Assembly: GCA_900660155.1 (NCBI GenBank)
Contig: CABFPE010000050.1
Coordinates: forward strand, 239,342 to 303,341
Source of the DNA: Hofstenia miamia
Taxonomy: Eukaryota > Xenacoelomorpha > Acoela > Hofsteniidae
Reading direction: 5' to 3'
DNA: 64,000 bases
This document shows positions 13,965 to 23,350 of the stretch, piece by piece; position 1 is the first letter of the stretch; each line of letters starts with the position of its first letter. The position numbers were made by a program, and so were the translations under genes. The notes under the pieces are model-generated. The model was not told the DNA's origin and did no database searches. It saw nothing but the letters and a program-made list of their open reading frames with translations.

Positions 13965-15577
13965 TGAATAACTTGTAATTTGGAGTCACTTGCAATGCTG
14001 AACTTCTCTACAAGTGTAAGATTTTTGAAAGATAATAATTGACAATCATGACATTTTCCACACAGTAGTTGTGTAAAAGAATTTTCTTACCACTTGCACA
14101 ATCAGAAAGGTTTTACATTGAAAGAAATATGCTTTTGCATATTATTACTGTAAACGCAAGTAAATATTTAAACATTTTAGTCAAATCGTAAAATTTTTAG
14201 ATACTATTTCGAAACCTGTTCAGCAGATTGAAACTAAGGTTCGTAATTTACGGGTCTCAATCGCGGAATTTTTTTTGGTAGTACCGGGATTTTTTTTGAA
14301 GTTTTATATTTTGAAAAACGACAAAATCTTAAGCAAATATTGGTAGTTCGCTATGAAGCATGTGAAATGAAAACTAACAACAGCTAACTAGTAAATTCAG
14401 TTAATCCACAAAAATCAAGAATTCTCAAAAGAGAATAAATGTTTCAAGAACGGATCAACAAAATTGAATAAATCACTATATATGTATAGAATACAGAAAA
14501 TATGAATACAACGTGTAAACTGAGGTTAATAAACATGGCTGACCTAAAAAAATTCCTGATACATATATTTATTTGATGTTGCATGTATGGTAATAGGGAG
14601 TAAACCAAAACCTAAGAATTCTTATGTAAGTAATAAATAATACAATGACAATGAGAAAACAACTGCAAAAAACAGACCAAAATAATTAACAAAACATTTT
14701 CGTATCCAGCTGAAAAACAAAAATGATTTTTTCTAGGTTTCAAATTGCAAGATGCCGCCATTAAAATTTGAAAATTCAGAAATTCTTCTGATTCGAGCCA
14801 AATAAAATCAGCAGGAGAAACATCACATGAAACTGTACTAATACTTTTCAAGACAGAGTGCAAATATATTTTGTGCGAGCAAAAATCGATTGGCGTGATA
14901 TTGCTAAATTCCAAGAGAAGCGTGATTTAGAAATTTGTATCTGTTCACTTTTAATTTTGATTAAAAATCCTCGAGGACATTAACTAAATTTTTCAATGAA
15001 TTAATAAAAATTAAAAATTTTATGAGCAGCACCAATCGACCATACATAAACTGCAGAACACAGTTAATGTGCTAGAATCCAATAATATATTACAAGTCAT
15101 AAATGCCCTTTGAAGTCTAGAGCACAAACACAGTGAAGTTCCATATCGCATATCACATAAATATTTGATGATCAAAGTTCGAATAATACATATATGCCAT
15201 GCTTTTATAACATTTAACAATTTTTGGATAAATATTTTGTTCAAATTCAGCCATTGCATATGATATAGTGCTTGGAAAAATTAAAATAATACAGTGGCTA
15301 ATTAGACGAGCCTAAATAGTAATTTCGTTAATAATATTTGACAATATTAAGAAGATGTTTACTGATGACATCCTACAAGCTAAAGTATTTAAAATTTAAA
15401 TAAACAAAATTCTACCTGTGGTTTGTGATCATGTGCTAGATATAAAGTGGAGAGAGAACGATGATGAAATATTTGAATATGTATTCCATATATAAATAAG
15501 AGAAGTTCAGGGTAAGACATCAAGAACATAAAAATGCTTTTCAAAAGCAAAATAATTATTGTCCAATCATGTTGCAT
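2192..15577 (-). CDS. TXNDC11: TXNDC11-like ER thioredoxin-fold protein, eight exons, 3' end outside window
   Basis: Exons in transcription order: 15577-15416 (candidate first exon), 13316-13131, 12870-12686, 9019-8861, 6895-6809, 6069-5916, 3004-2692 and 2598-2192. All have AG/GT borders and their phases agree, giving 551 uninterrupted codons. Exon 1 has a stop codon directly before its ATG and encodes a hydrophobic segment, fitting the family's single membrane anchor. Exon 2 holds the first thioredoxin-like domain (SPDSFVEDNF, then LVYAPWD). Exon 3 continues with AINCWYSKNEC, matching the family's AINCWW-GxC block, then a beta strand and FQGNPSEAHLTSFVQRF. Exon 8 matches the region leading to the last thioredoxin domain, which is outside the window. 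In vertebrates the protein sits in the ER membrane and is linked to DUOX maturation and ER redox folding. Here the first domain has YAPWD in place of YAPWC, so this domain cannot do thiol exchange. The last donor (GTCTCT) is weak. The homology is strong for exons 2-4 and 8, and moderate for exons 1, 5 and 6. Confidence 0.82.
4405..5262 (+). mobile_element. Mariner-like transposon, internally deleted relic, in a TXNDC11 intron
   Basis: A start resembling mariner transposase (MSKREIFFHLY) at 4614, repeated at 4777 after the single N, is followed directly by the family's late part. That late part has VMLTVFF, then LHNDNAPAP, LPQPLYSPNLARAGFFLFPKLK and FKGS. Intact mariners have HDNAPAH and YSPDLAPADFFLFPKLK. 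Here the catalytic aspartate of the YSPD block is asparagine, the next aspartate is glycine, and the frame shifts near 4,960. The middle of the transposase, with the first catalytic aspartate, is missing. The TTCCAAAAGAAACTGAAG stretch near 4416 resembles a mariner terminal repeat; no matching right end was found. Non-functional. Confidence 0.72.
4522..4852. repeat. Duplicate of about 163 bp meeting at a single N (probable assembly redundancy)
   Basis: Bases 4522-4683 are repeated almost perfectly at 4686-4852, separated only by the N at 4684 and a few bases. The main difference is a 4-base GTAA unit. The left copy stops exactly at the N, as expected when two overlapping contig ends are placed side by side. 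Confidence 0.7.
9090..9809. mobile_element. Candidate piggyBac-type non-autonomous element
   Basis: TTAA lies at both borders (9086-9089 and 9810-9813). Reading inward, the left end is TACCCGTAGTTGC and the right end is CCCTGTAGTGCC, so they share a C-rich start and a GTAGT core as inverted repeats. The interior has further copies of a TTGCAAATnTGCAnC motif near 9405 and 9690, typical of subterminal repeats. No transposase is encoded. The element sits in the same TXNDC11 intron as the LINE. The terminal match is short, so the call is tentative. Confidence 0.42.
10100..12258 (+). mobile_element. Jockey/CR1-like LINE, 5'-truncated, recently inactivated RT
   Basis: The reading frame starts in the linker between endonuclease and RT, with no endonuclease before it. 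It covers the whole RT: NYRPICIGHPFSKLFEK, KQFGFRNGFSTQDAI, ALLDLSKAFNSM (motif A aspartate kept), RGVPQGTVLGPILFSLYVND and the YADD box near 11,275. Near 11,330 the frame shifts, and the C-terminal part follows in another frame (NNQLKVNIEKTQFIIFSP, then FCLSHFQYC). A TGA at about 11,974 stands where the family has the tryptophan of IWN-LP, and the homologous frame continues to about 12,110. A short CA-rich stretch and AATAAA near 12,237 form the 3' tail. Only about two disabling changes suggest a fairly recent insertion. It lies antisense to TXNDC11 inside the intron between 12686 and 9019. Confidence 0.85.
13317..15415. other. TXNDC11 intron without recognised content
   Basis: AT-rich sequence between candidate exon 1 and exon 2. 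It contains a (TA)n tract at 13925-13962 and a lone N at 13495. I see no transposon coding remnants. The minus-strand frame at 14612-14914 has no recognisable similarity or splice context. Confidence 0.4.
13925..13962. repeat. (TA)n microsatellite
   Basis: About 19 uninterrupted TA units. Confidence 0.95.
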
Positions 15578-17639
15578 TTATTGACAACTATTCACTCAAA
15601 AATGTTGGGATTACGCCATCTTGTGATAAAACTAAGTTATATACAACATTTATAAAATTAGATATAAACTGAAATCAGTAAAATACATATAGAATAATTA
15701 CAATGTTCAAAATCCGGAATATTTTTATTATTTTGCTTAATACCAACCAAATTTAAGTGGTGAATACTGAGTACTAGTTCTATGTGCTAAGGCAGAGAAG
15801 CATTCATTCAAGATAGTTCATCTGTAGAATTTAATATTTTAGTACAATCAATTCAGTAAAAATATATTACACCTAAAGAACAATTTTGTCAAAAGGACTA
15901 AAAAATATTGATGCACTAAAAAGAATGATGCTAATTTTATACCAAATACAATTTCATTCCAATAAGGTTTTCAAATCAAAGCATTAACGGGAATTATTTT
16001 TTGGTATAAACACGCTTGGAGTAATAATTTAATTACTAATAACATCATTATTGCAGTCGTATTGCCTTTAGCTGAACTCAGTCGACTAACATCATGATAC
16101 AAGAAATGTAGCTGGTCGTACAATAACCAGTGTTGATTATAGAAAGTTGAAAGAATTTGCAAAATCCGCGGATAGTCGCAACTTCCAAAATTTCTTGCAC
16201 AGTTTTTCCTCTCAATGTTACTATTACTAATCTTCAGCATCCAAACATTTAGGTACCTCAACATCGCAATGACGTATATTTCGATTAAAAAAAGTATATA
16301 TTAATATGTCTAATACCAAAAAGTATCCAAATAAATTGATAATTAGAAATTGAAAAATTTAAGCGCAGCAAGTTTTCAAGCAGTTGAACGGAGGAAATTA
16401 TAGCTTCTGTGAATGATATAGGACTATAATTTCGTAGATATATTAATCACAATTTCAATTCGATTTTAATAATTTCTAAGTAGTTTGTTGCTCCAAAACC
16501 TCACACACCACATATAGGAATATAGAGCTAAGGATAATATTAAAATAATTGCTTATTGCAGATTCAAAAAACGCGTTAGTAATTGAAGAATTCGATTTTA
16601 AAAAGCGATATATCCATTATTTTGACAATTGAGCTGAGATCAAATTTATATTAACGGAATGTTTTCTATCGTCGGTTGAAAGCTTGAAGTCTAAATTGAT
16701 TTAAATTTTCTGTAATTTTTCCTTAAAAATCGAGTTCTTGCACGATAAAACTTATTTCCTTATTTTCAAAATGCAATATCCATTTTCAAATTTCTCTGTT
16801 ATCCATTGTGTGAACTATTTCTTCAAATAAAATGTCATAATACATATCATTCACAATTTCTATTGTTGTGTATTGACGTTGATCAGACATCAATACGAAG
16901 CTGGTGTACATTATAGAATCGGAGTATCTATACAGTTCCTGTAATTTCCGGTTTACAATTCACTTTACTACACTATTCAGAGTCTCTTCATTATTGGAAT
17001 ACGTAATATAAAGGATAAATATGTTTAAATATTGAGATTGATTTTTCTAGAAAAAACGGGACATAAATACAGCTAGATTACTAATGGTCAAAGTGAAAAA
17101 TATGATATTTCCTAAGACTCTATATAGCATTGCAAAATACACAGCAAAAATTCGGGATTTCTGAAAAATAACAAAAAAGGATATATCGCGCTTCAATAGG
17201 TAAATTGACAACTACCCAAATATACTTTAAATGCTTTTATTAAACCATCTACAATAATAAGTCAAAGGGAATCATCAGTAAAATCGCAAGTGTCTGAACA
17301 TGAATTAACTGGCAGATACTTCAGCAATAAAAGGGGAAATTATCTACTGCGTACAACAAGAATATTTCTATGTAGTTTCAATTTTATTTAATATAAAACA
17401 TTGTTCCTCTAGTTGAATTCCTTCATATACGAAGTCTTTTGTGATTGATAATCTGAATCTATAGTTATAAGGCCCATTTCAAGCTGCAAAATATTGAAAA
17501 TCAAATAAAATCTAAATCGAGTATTAATGGTATATCCAATAAAATTATGAAAATTATCTTCCCTCCAATTGTATATCCTTTAACTATACTACTGAATTTT
17601 GTATTCAAACGTTTGTTTTCCGAGTAAGATAAAATAGTT
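15578..17639. other. No gene recognised
   Basis: AT-rich sequence upstream of the TXNDC11 candidate first exon. Open frames are short (under 100 codons) and lack recognisable domains. The TXNDC11 promoter and 5' UTR should be here if exon 1 is right, but I see no distinctive promoter element. Confidence 0.35.
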
Positions 17640-18400
17640 AAAACCTGCTTATAAATCTGGTGACTCAAATGATCCCTCGAACTACAGACAAATCTCACTA
17701 TTGCCAATTTTTAGTAAATATTTGAAAAACTAATGTGTACTAGTGTACATTAAATACGATTCAAAATAATAAATTATATTCAGCATTTATATTCATTGAA
17801 GTAAAAAAGCTTTTGATATAACAGGTCATAAGTTATTAAATAAACTACATAAATGTTACTTTAAAATTACATGAAAATTATCTTCAATAACCGGTATCAA
17901 CTGATTCACCGATAAAGAAGATTGTATGTGGGTACAGCAAGAATCAATTCTTGGACTATCACTATTCCCAATGTACATAAATGATCTTTCCTAAATCCAT
18001 CTGTTTATCTGTTTGCCGATGGTTCAACTATTTAAGTAACATCATCTGACAGAAATATAATAAGATTTTGCAATATTATATCGATATCATATACTACTAG
18101 CTCTGTTTAAATCTTGTTCTTTTAAATTGTAATAAAACCACTTAGATGAACCTGTTCAAACATACCGAACAAATACGCAAGCTACTAGCTAAGGACAAAA
18201 CATTAAATTTTGCATCTCATGTATTTTATATTTGTACAAGCTATCTAAACTATGTGGTATGTTGATGAAAATAAGACACTTCGTTCCTAAACATATTAGA
18301 TTACACTTAATATACGCAAAGTCAAAAATTGAGTATGGCAATTTAATCAATGTTAATACCTCGTAAAATACATTCAACGAAATTTAGTAGAATAATAAAT
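17640..18400 (+). mobile_element. Strongly decayed Jockey-like LINE RT relic
   Basis: Scattered plus-strand peptides keep the order of a non-LTR RT. NYRQISLLPIFSK is near 17,670 and KAF/DITGHKLLNKLH near 17,810. A GxARxxS...GL segment is near 17,940, and LFADGSTI (the YADD region with G for the second D) near 18,010. RHFVPKHIRLHLIYAKSKIEYGNLI is split over 18,270-18,350 and matches the post-RT domain. Many stops and frame changes separate them, so this is an old copy, much older than the LINE at 10-12 kb. Confidence 0.6.
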
Positions 18401-18543
18401 TCTACAAATTCAAAGATTATTCATAGAAGCAAATTTGATGACTATTTATTTATGAAATATACCATTGTGTTCTCATTACGCTTGGCAATTTTTCCCCAAA
18501 CAGAGTATCCATTAGCGAATTAAGCACAGAGACTATGATTTTA

Positions 18544-18546
<3 letters not shown>

Positions 18547-18585
<39 letters not shown>
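18547..18585. repeat. (TA)n microsatellite
   Basis: About 19 TA units. Confidence 0.95.
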
Positions 18586-18588
<3 letters not shown>

Positions 18589-18957
18589 TTAAATTCGCAA
18601 ACTTATGAGATGAAATCCTCCTTATCCCATTAAATTGTGGGATATTTATACCTTTTCTTATAATACGCCTAGGAATTCTCGACTCATCAATTTATTATGT
18701 ACATTATTATGCACATAACAAATTGTGCAGTTTATATGGAAATTTTAAACAGCATAAAGTCATTGTTTGATTAAATGTATAATTCATCGACCGCGGAAAG
18801 TTAAAGTTACAGGTCAGAACAGAACAATAGTGCAAAAGTCGTCAAAACAACATGTAAATAAAATTTTTTCAACAAATAAAAATTGTAATTTAAAAGACAT
18901 TGTAATTAATGCAGAATAGTGCAACGCGGAAGTATGCGTAAGATATAATGCTATTGG

Positions 18958-19550
18958 AGGTAAAAATCGATGAGAAATACAATAAAATACATAGAAATGG
19001 TCGATAGCTTAGCATAACTAACAAATTTCGCATCACGCGGTCAATATTTAAGAAAGACACCGTATAAAAGCATGAGCTGATAAACAAATAAAGATATTTA
19101 ACTTCAAAATTTCTAATTATAAAACTATATTAACGGAAATCTGTAAATTTATAACTCAAACGTGAGTAAATATCTCATAGTTAAATTGCTTCAAAGAAAT
19201 TAATCAATTATTCACTAGAGCTAGATCCAAAAAATTACTTCAGCAATGCAACAAAATACAATCATACACAATAAATCTATTCAGATAAGAGATAGTAAGA
19301 TAATACATTACATAAAGTCTACTTGAAATAATTATTTTATACATATTTTACTAGTTTTGCGAAGTTATAGAATAGGGTGCCCGCAGACACTAATATAGAG
19401 AAAAAATCTTTGAGAAATGCAATAAAATACATAAAATATAATCGATATAAATCAATGAATAATTAACAATTCGAAGCATGCGTTAACACGCGATAACACG
19501 CGTTAGATATTTAAACACGATATCCTTTAAAACTAGAAAGTAATAAAAAA
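18958..19550. repeat. Two diverged direct repeats
   Basis: Segments at about 18,958-19,130 and 19,385-19,550 share ordered blocks: GAGAAATnCAATAAAATACATA, then ATCGAT/GTCGAT, then TAACAAnTTCG, then CACGCG, then ATATTTAA. They are in the same orientation and about 430 bases apart. No coding capacity is seen. They may be two copies of an unknown short interspersed element or an old tandem duplication. Confidence 0.45.
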
Positions 19551-20330
19551 TAATTATCAATTAGATTTTATTGTCCAGATTTGTACTCATTGCTATATTT
19601 CATTTACCACTTTCTAAAACCGAAATTATGCATACATCATAAATGCTTTATATAATGCGGATGTAAGGTATTGGCGTTAAGGGTTGGTGTTATCGAGAGC
19701 AATTATTACTGAAAACTCAATTCAACTGTTTTAAAGTTTAGGCTATTTTGCATTAAGTAGAATGTAAATAATCCTATTTTCTAATATCTATGCCAATTAT
19801 ACGAAATTTATAGGGTCATCACAATAAGGGTTCTTATAATTATATTTTACTCAACAAACCTCAATCGCTTAGTAATGAAAATGCCTACAGTTTTGAAATG
19901 CAATGCTCGTTATTGTAGTGTTGGAATTCAATTCAGATATTGCTATAAGTTCTAACACCTATAGTGAACAACGGTTCTCGTTCAAACCTAGAAAAAAATA
20001 CTGAAACGAACTCTTTTTTATAATTTCTGCATTGAATTTTAATTAATTGACGAATTGTAATTTTAGAATGCACAATTAGTTTTTCCTGCAATTAATTGAA
20101 TTATAACAAAATAATCACCAATATTTGATAGAAATCAGATGCCGAAACACTTTAAATACATTTAGCAAATTTGCAACGATCAATATATAGAATTGAAGAC
20201 TTTTGATATATAACACGTAGCATATTCGAAATAAAACGTTTTTGCAGCATTTACCTAAACACTTGCAATGTTTTTCGTCAAAATATCAGCTAGTTCGATT
20301 GCTTGAAATCTCATTTGTAAGGGTGTATAT

Positions 20331-21699
20331 TTTTTTTGTCTCAAATTATTATCATTATGTCAATATGAATATTTTGTCTCAATTTTTGACCATTGAATAA
20401 TATTACGAAATTGTCTCAAAATAAACGTGATTTCAGTGAATTACATCGTGATTGAAATTCCTGGCACAAAGTAAATGATAAATTGGTGTTAGTTCAGACT
20501 CTTAATTTTAATTGCGATAAAGTATTGCAATAAAAGTATTAAGTTATGTTATAGAAAATTTTGTTAATATTTTAAGCAGTATTTTGTAGCAATAAATTTA
20601 GTTTCTTTTTAAAATAAACGTGAGTTATTTAATTTCTCAAGATATTGTTGGATTATTCATCTTGTCTACTGGTTTTAGCTATTTTTTTTAACAAAGCGGT
20701 ACTATATTTATGTGTGAAAAATTTTCTGCTTGTTCTACCCCCGGTGTATCTTATTTTTTTAACTAAGAAATTTACCGTATTTTATCAACCAATGGCGATA
20801 TGATTTCAAACTTTTAGGCAAGAATTTGCTTGATGTCGTCCGCGGTTTTCTCTAAATCAACTTGCTATTTCAAGTTCTGTGAGATGATTCTTGTTTGCAA
20901 TACATATTTCAAATATGCATTCCTAGTTTATATCTTTGAAGAACCTTGTTATGGTTCTTCATTGATGTATGCTTTGGTTTAAATATATAACATTGAAAGG
21001 TAAGCTTTGTTATTGATTATTGATTATCCAGTATTAACAGATACAATTAGCATACATGAAATCAACCGCAATTGAATTGATTTGCCAATTAATTAAAATC
21101 TTCAGTACTAGAATTGATATGCGAAAATACAATTCTAAATATAAACCAATATAAATTATTGCTATTTTGATTCGGTGGGATTTGAACCCACAATCTTCTG
21201 TACATGAGTACAATACAGATGTGTTTATTTTACACCACGAATCAAAATTTAGATATTATGCAAACCCCAGAAAGTTTCCACAAAGGCAACGTTATTCATC
21301 ACAATGCGAGTTTTTATCGTATAGATTTATCGATTTAAAAACGAACTGCGTTAAATACATTCCTGTTTATCGCAGATTTTTAAAAAATAAGAGTGTATTA
21401 TTTTGTCGTCCTCAGCCGTTATTACTACAAACATTATATTACGTTGCTAGTGATGAAGACTACTTAGTTTTAGCTATTGTTGAATAGTTATTTTATAAAT
21501 ACAATTCCGTAAAGCTAGAGTGACTAAGTATATATATATATATTATATCAAGTGATAATTCAAACAAATATTTTGGGACAAACTTTTTGAGACAAAAACG
21601 CTATAAAACGGCTTAGACAAATTATTTTTAATTTGAGACAAAATTACGTAGATGGGACACTATTTTGAGACAAAATAGTAATACTTTGAGACAAAAAAA
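20331..21699. mobile_element. Non-autonomous DNA transposon with GTCTCAAA-rich inverted ends
   Basis: The left end reads T7-GTCTCAAATTATTA. The reverse complement of the right end reads T7-GTCTCAAAGTATTA. Inside each end the GTCTCAAA motif recurs: three times on the left up to about 20,425 and at least four times inverted on the right from about 21,590. This makes imperfect subterminal repeats of roughly 100-130 bases. The flanks offer only short TA-rich candidate target duplications, so the superfamily is open. No transposase is encoded. A tRNA-derived SINE (20925-21243) is nested inside. Confidence 0.6.
20925..21243 (-). mobile_element. tRNA-derived SINE, copy 1
   Basis: The head is a tRNA-like segment at 21243-21169 on the minus strand. 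It has a 6-bp acceptor stem (GATTCG/CGAATC), a D-arm GTGT/ACAC with a 7-base loop, a long anticodon arm, and a T-arm GTGGG-TTCAAAT-CCCAC. The B-box is GGTTCAAATCC (one change from consensus). The A-box-like TGGTGTAAAAT fits TRGYNNARNNG except its last base. The body of about 240 bases runs to about 20,925 and is shared with copies 2 and 3. The copy is nested in the GTCTCAAA element. Confidence 0.68.
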
Positions 21700-22184
21700 T
21701 ATTTAGCCGCATTTGTAATTTCAATATTTTTCAAAAATATTAAGCAATTTGCTCAACTTTCATTGGTTGAGGTTTTGGAACCACTCTATGTTTTTTAACA
21801 CGCTCAAAATTTTAGATATTAATATGAACGAGAGGGTTGTGTTGTGATTGTGACTGAAGCTCGATATTCGCGATCAGCTCGAATTCATATTTAAGCGAAA
21901 TTTATGAAATTTAAATTAGATTTTTGAAATTTATTAATTAAACATGAATACGGTAATAATCCAAATTTTAAGTTTTTTTAAGTTATTGGTTTGTGTTTAA
22001 TTAAAATTAGTTTTTCTCCATTATATTTTTTATAAAAAATGAAAAGTTTAGATGAAACGTGCTTTACTTTTAGGTCTAATATTTTGATTTTTTATTTAAT
22101 AATGCATAGAAAAGTGTTATATAATGATCTCTCTAATTGTATACCTTACGTTTGTGGATATACTTTTATTGCAATGTTTAAATT

Positions 22185-22351
22185 CAATCCCCGGCGGTAT
22201 GCTTTAACTTTCTTTAAAAAAATCTGTATTACTATTTCAATTCAATGCCCCGGCGGTATGTTTTAACTTTTTTACGAAGAAATTATGTAAATTCAATCCC
22301 CCGGCGGTATGGTTTAATTTTCTTAAAAAAATTTTGTATTACTATTTCAAT
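22185..22351. repeat. Minisatellite, about 3 units with a CCCCGGCGGTATG core
   Basis: Three consecutive units of about 57-70 bases each begin AATTCAATCCCC or AATGCCCC, carry CGGCGGTATG(C/T/G)TTTAA, and continue with a T/A-rich part ending TGTATTACTATTTCAATT. The GC-rich core is notable in AT-rich surroundings. The array lies between the GTCTCAAA element and SINE copy 2. Confidence 0.8.
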
Positions 22352-22425
22352 TTTATTTTAGGTCTACTGGCTGGCTAAGTCAAGTTCTTCCAAGATTGTT
22401 AATGATCTGATTTTTCTTTGGATGT

Positions 22426-22430
<5 letters not shown>

Positions 22431-22460
<30 letters not shown>
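22431..22460. repeat. (TA)n microsatellite at SINE 3' end
   Basis: About 15 AT units directly next to the tail end of SINE copy 2. It is either the tail of that SINE or its insertion site. Confidence 0.9.
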
Positions 22461-22462
<2 letters not shown>

Positions 22463-22827
22463 ATCCTTGTGTGTATCTTTGAATAACCTTATATGGTTTT
22501 TCATTGATGTATACTTTGGGCTTAACTATATTTATACATTAAAAGGTAGGCTTTGTTATTTCATTAAACATATTAATTGGCCAAGTTAAAATGAGAACAT
22601 AAGTTTCAAACACAATTGAATATATTCTGTTTTGTGTTAATTTGAAATGTGGGTCTGTCAAAATGATGAACTATAATTCTTGCAAAATTGCCCACACATA
22701 TCAACATAAAAGAGTTTATGGGCCCTAAAATATTGTGCAATATAAATGTTGCCAAGTTGATTCGGTGAGATTCGAACTCACAACTTCTGTACATGTGTAC
22801 AGCTGTGTTAATTTTACACTACGAATC
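22461..22827 (-). mobile_element. tRNA-derived SINE, copy 2
   Basis: The tRNA-like head is at 22827-22759 on the minus strand. The T-arm is GTGAG-TTCGAAT-CTCAC, and both sides of the stem differ from copies 1 and 3 in a compensating way. The anticodon arm is a perfect CTGTA/TACAG stem. The distal 100 bases (GTGTATCTTTGAATAACC and onward) match copies 1 and 3, while the middle part is different. This copy is therefore a subfamily variant or has a replaced centre. Confidence 0.68.
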
Positions 22828-22959
22828 AGTTTATTTTTGATTTAATTGCAATTACTTTTTTTTGAAATGTAGATCGTTACCTCCCTACTGCAATATCACA
22901 CGGAAGAAAAAGACTATACCGCATCATTTTACTACGTACATAACTAGGATATATTACAT

Positions 22960-23289
22960 ATATCCATCGTAGTGTGTATCTTTGAATAATCTTATTATGG
23001 TTCTTCATTGATGTATGCTTCGGCTTAAATAAATATCAACATTAAATGATAAGCTTTTTCACTTATTGAATATTGATTATCCATATATTAAAAGGATCAA
23101 AAAGAATATGTGAAATCAAACAAAGTAATTGAAGTTTGCAGTACTGGAATTCACATACGAAGTTTAGTGACTTAGATACAACATTCTAAATATATAACAA
23201 CAGAAATTGTTACCATATTGATTCGGTGGGATTCGAACCCACAATCTTCTATACATGAGTACAGATGTGTTTATCTTACACCACGAATC
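22960..23289 (-). mobile_element. tRNA-derived SINE, copy 3
   Basis: The tRNA-like head is at 23289-23220 on the minus strand and carries a perfect B-box (GGTTCGAATCC). It has the D-arm GTGT/ACAC and acceptor GATTCG/CGAATC of copy 1. The body follows copy 1 closely (TTATGGTTCTTCATTGATG, then GATTATCCA, then GCAGTACTGGAATT). It ends about 60 bases before the 3' end of the MULE gene and is on the same strand as it. Confidence 0.7.
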
Positions 23290-23350
23290 AGAAGGTACAA
23301 CAAAATAATCAATAAATAAGTGCACAATATAATCAAAAGGGTGAAAACAT

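Noticed and set aside
18890-19087. A hydrophobic 65-codon minus-strand frame as an alternative TXNDC11 first exon
   Set aside because: It has no suitable donor in the needed phase and overlaps a direct repeat. The exon at 15416-15577 fits better.
21167-21487. A 106-codon plus-strand frame
   Set aside because: It starts inside the tRNA-like head of SINE copy 1 (antisense) and has no recognisable domain.
23220-23289. A functional tRNA gene on the minus strand
   Set aside because: The fold is tRNA-like with a perfect B-box, but the acceptor stem has 6 bp, the anticodon arm varies among copies, and the copies share a long non-tRNA body. A SINE head explains it better.
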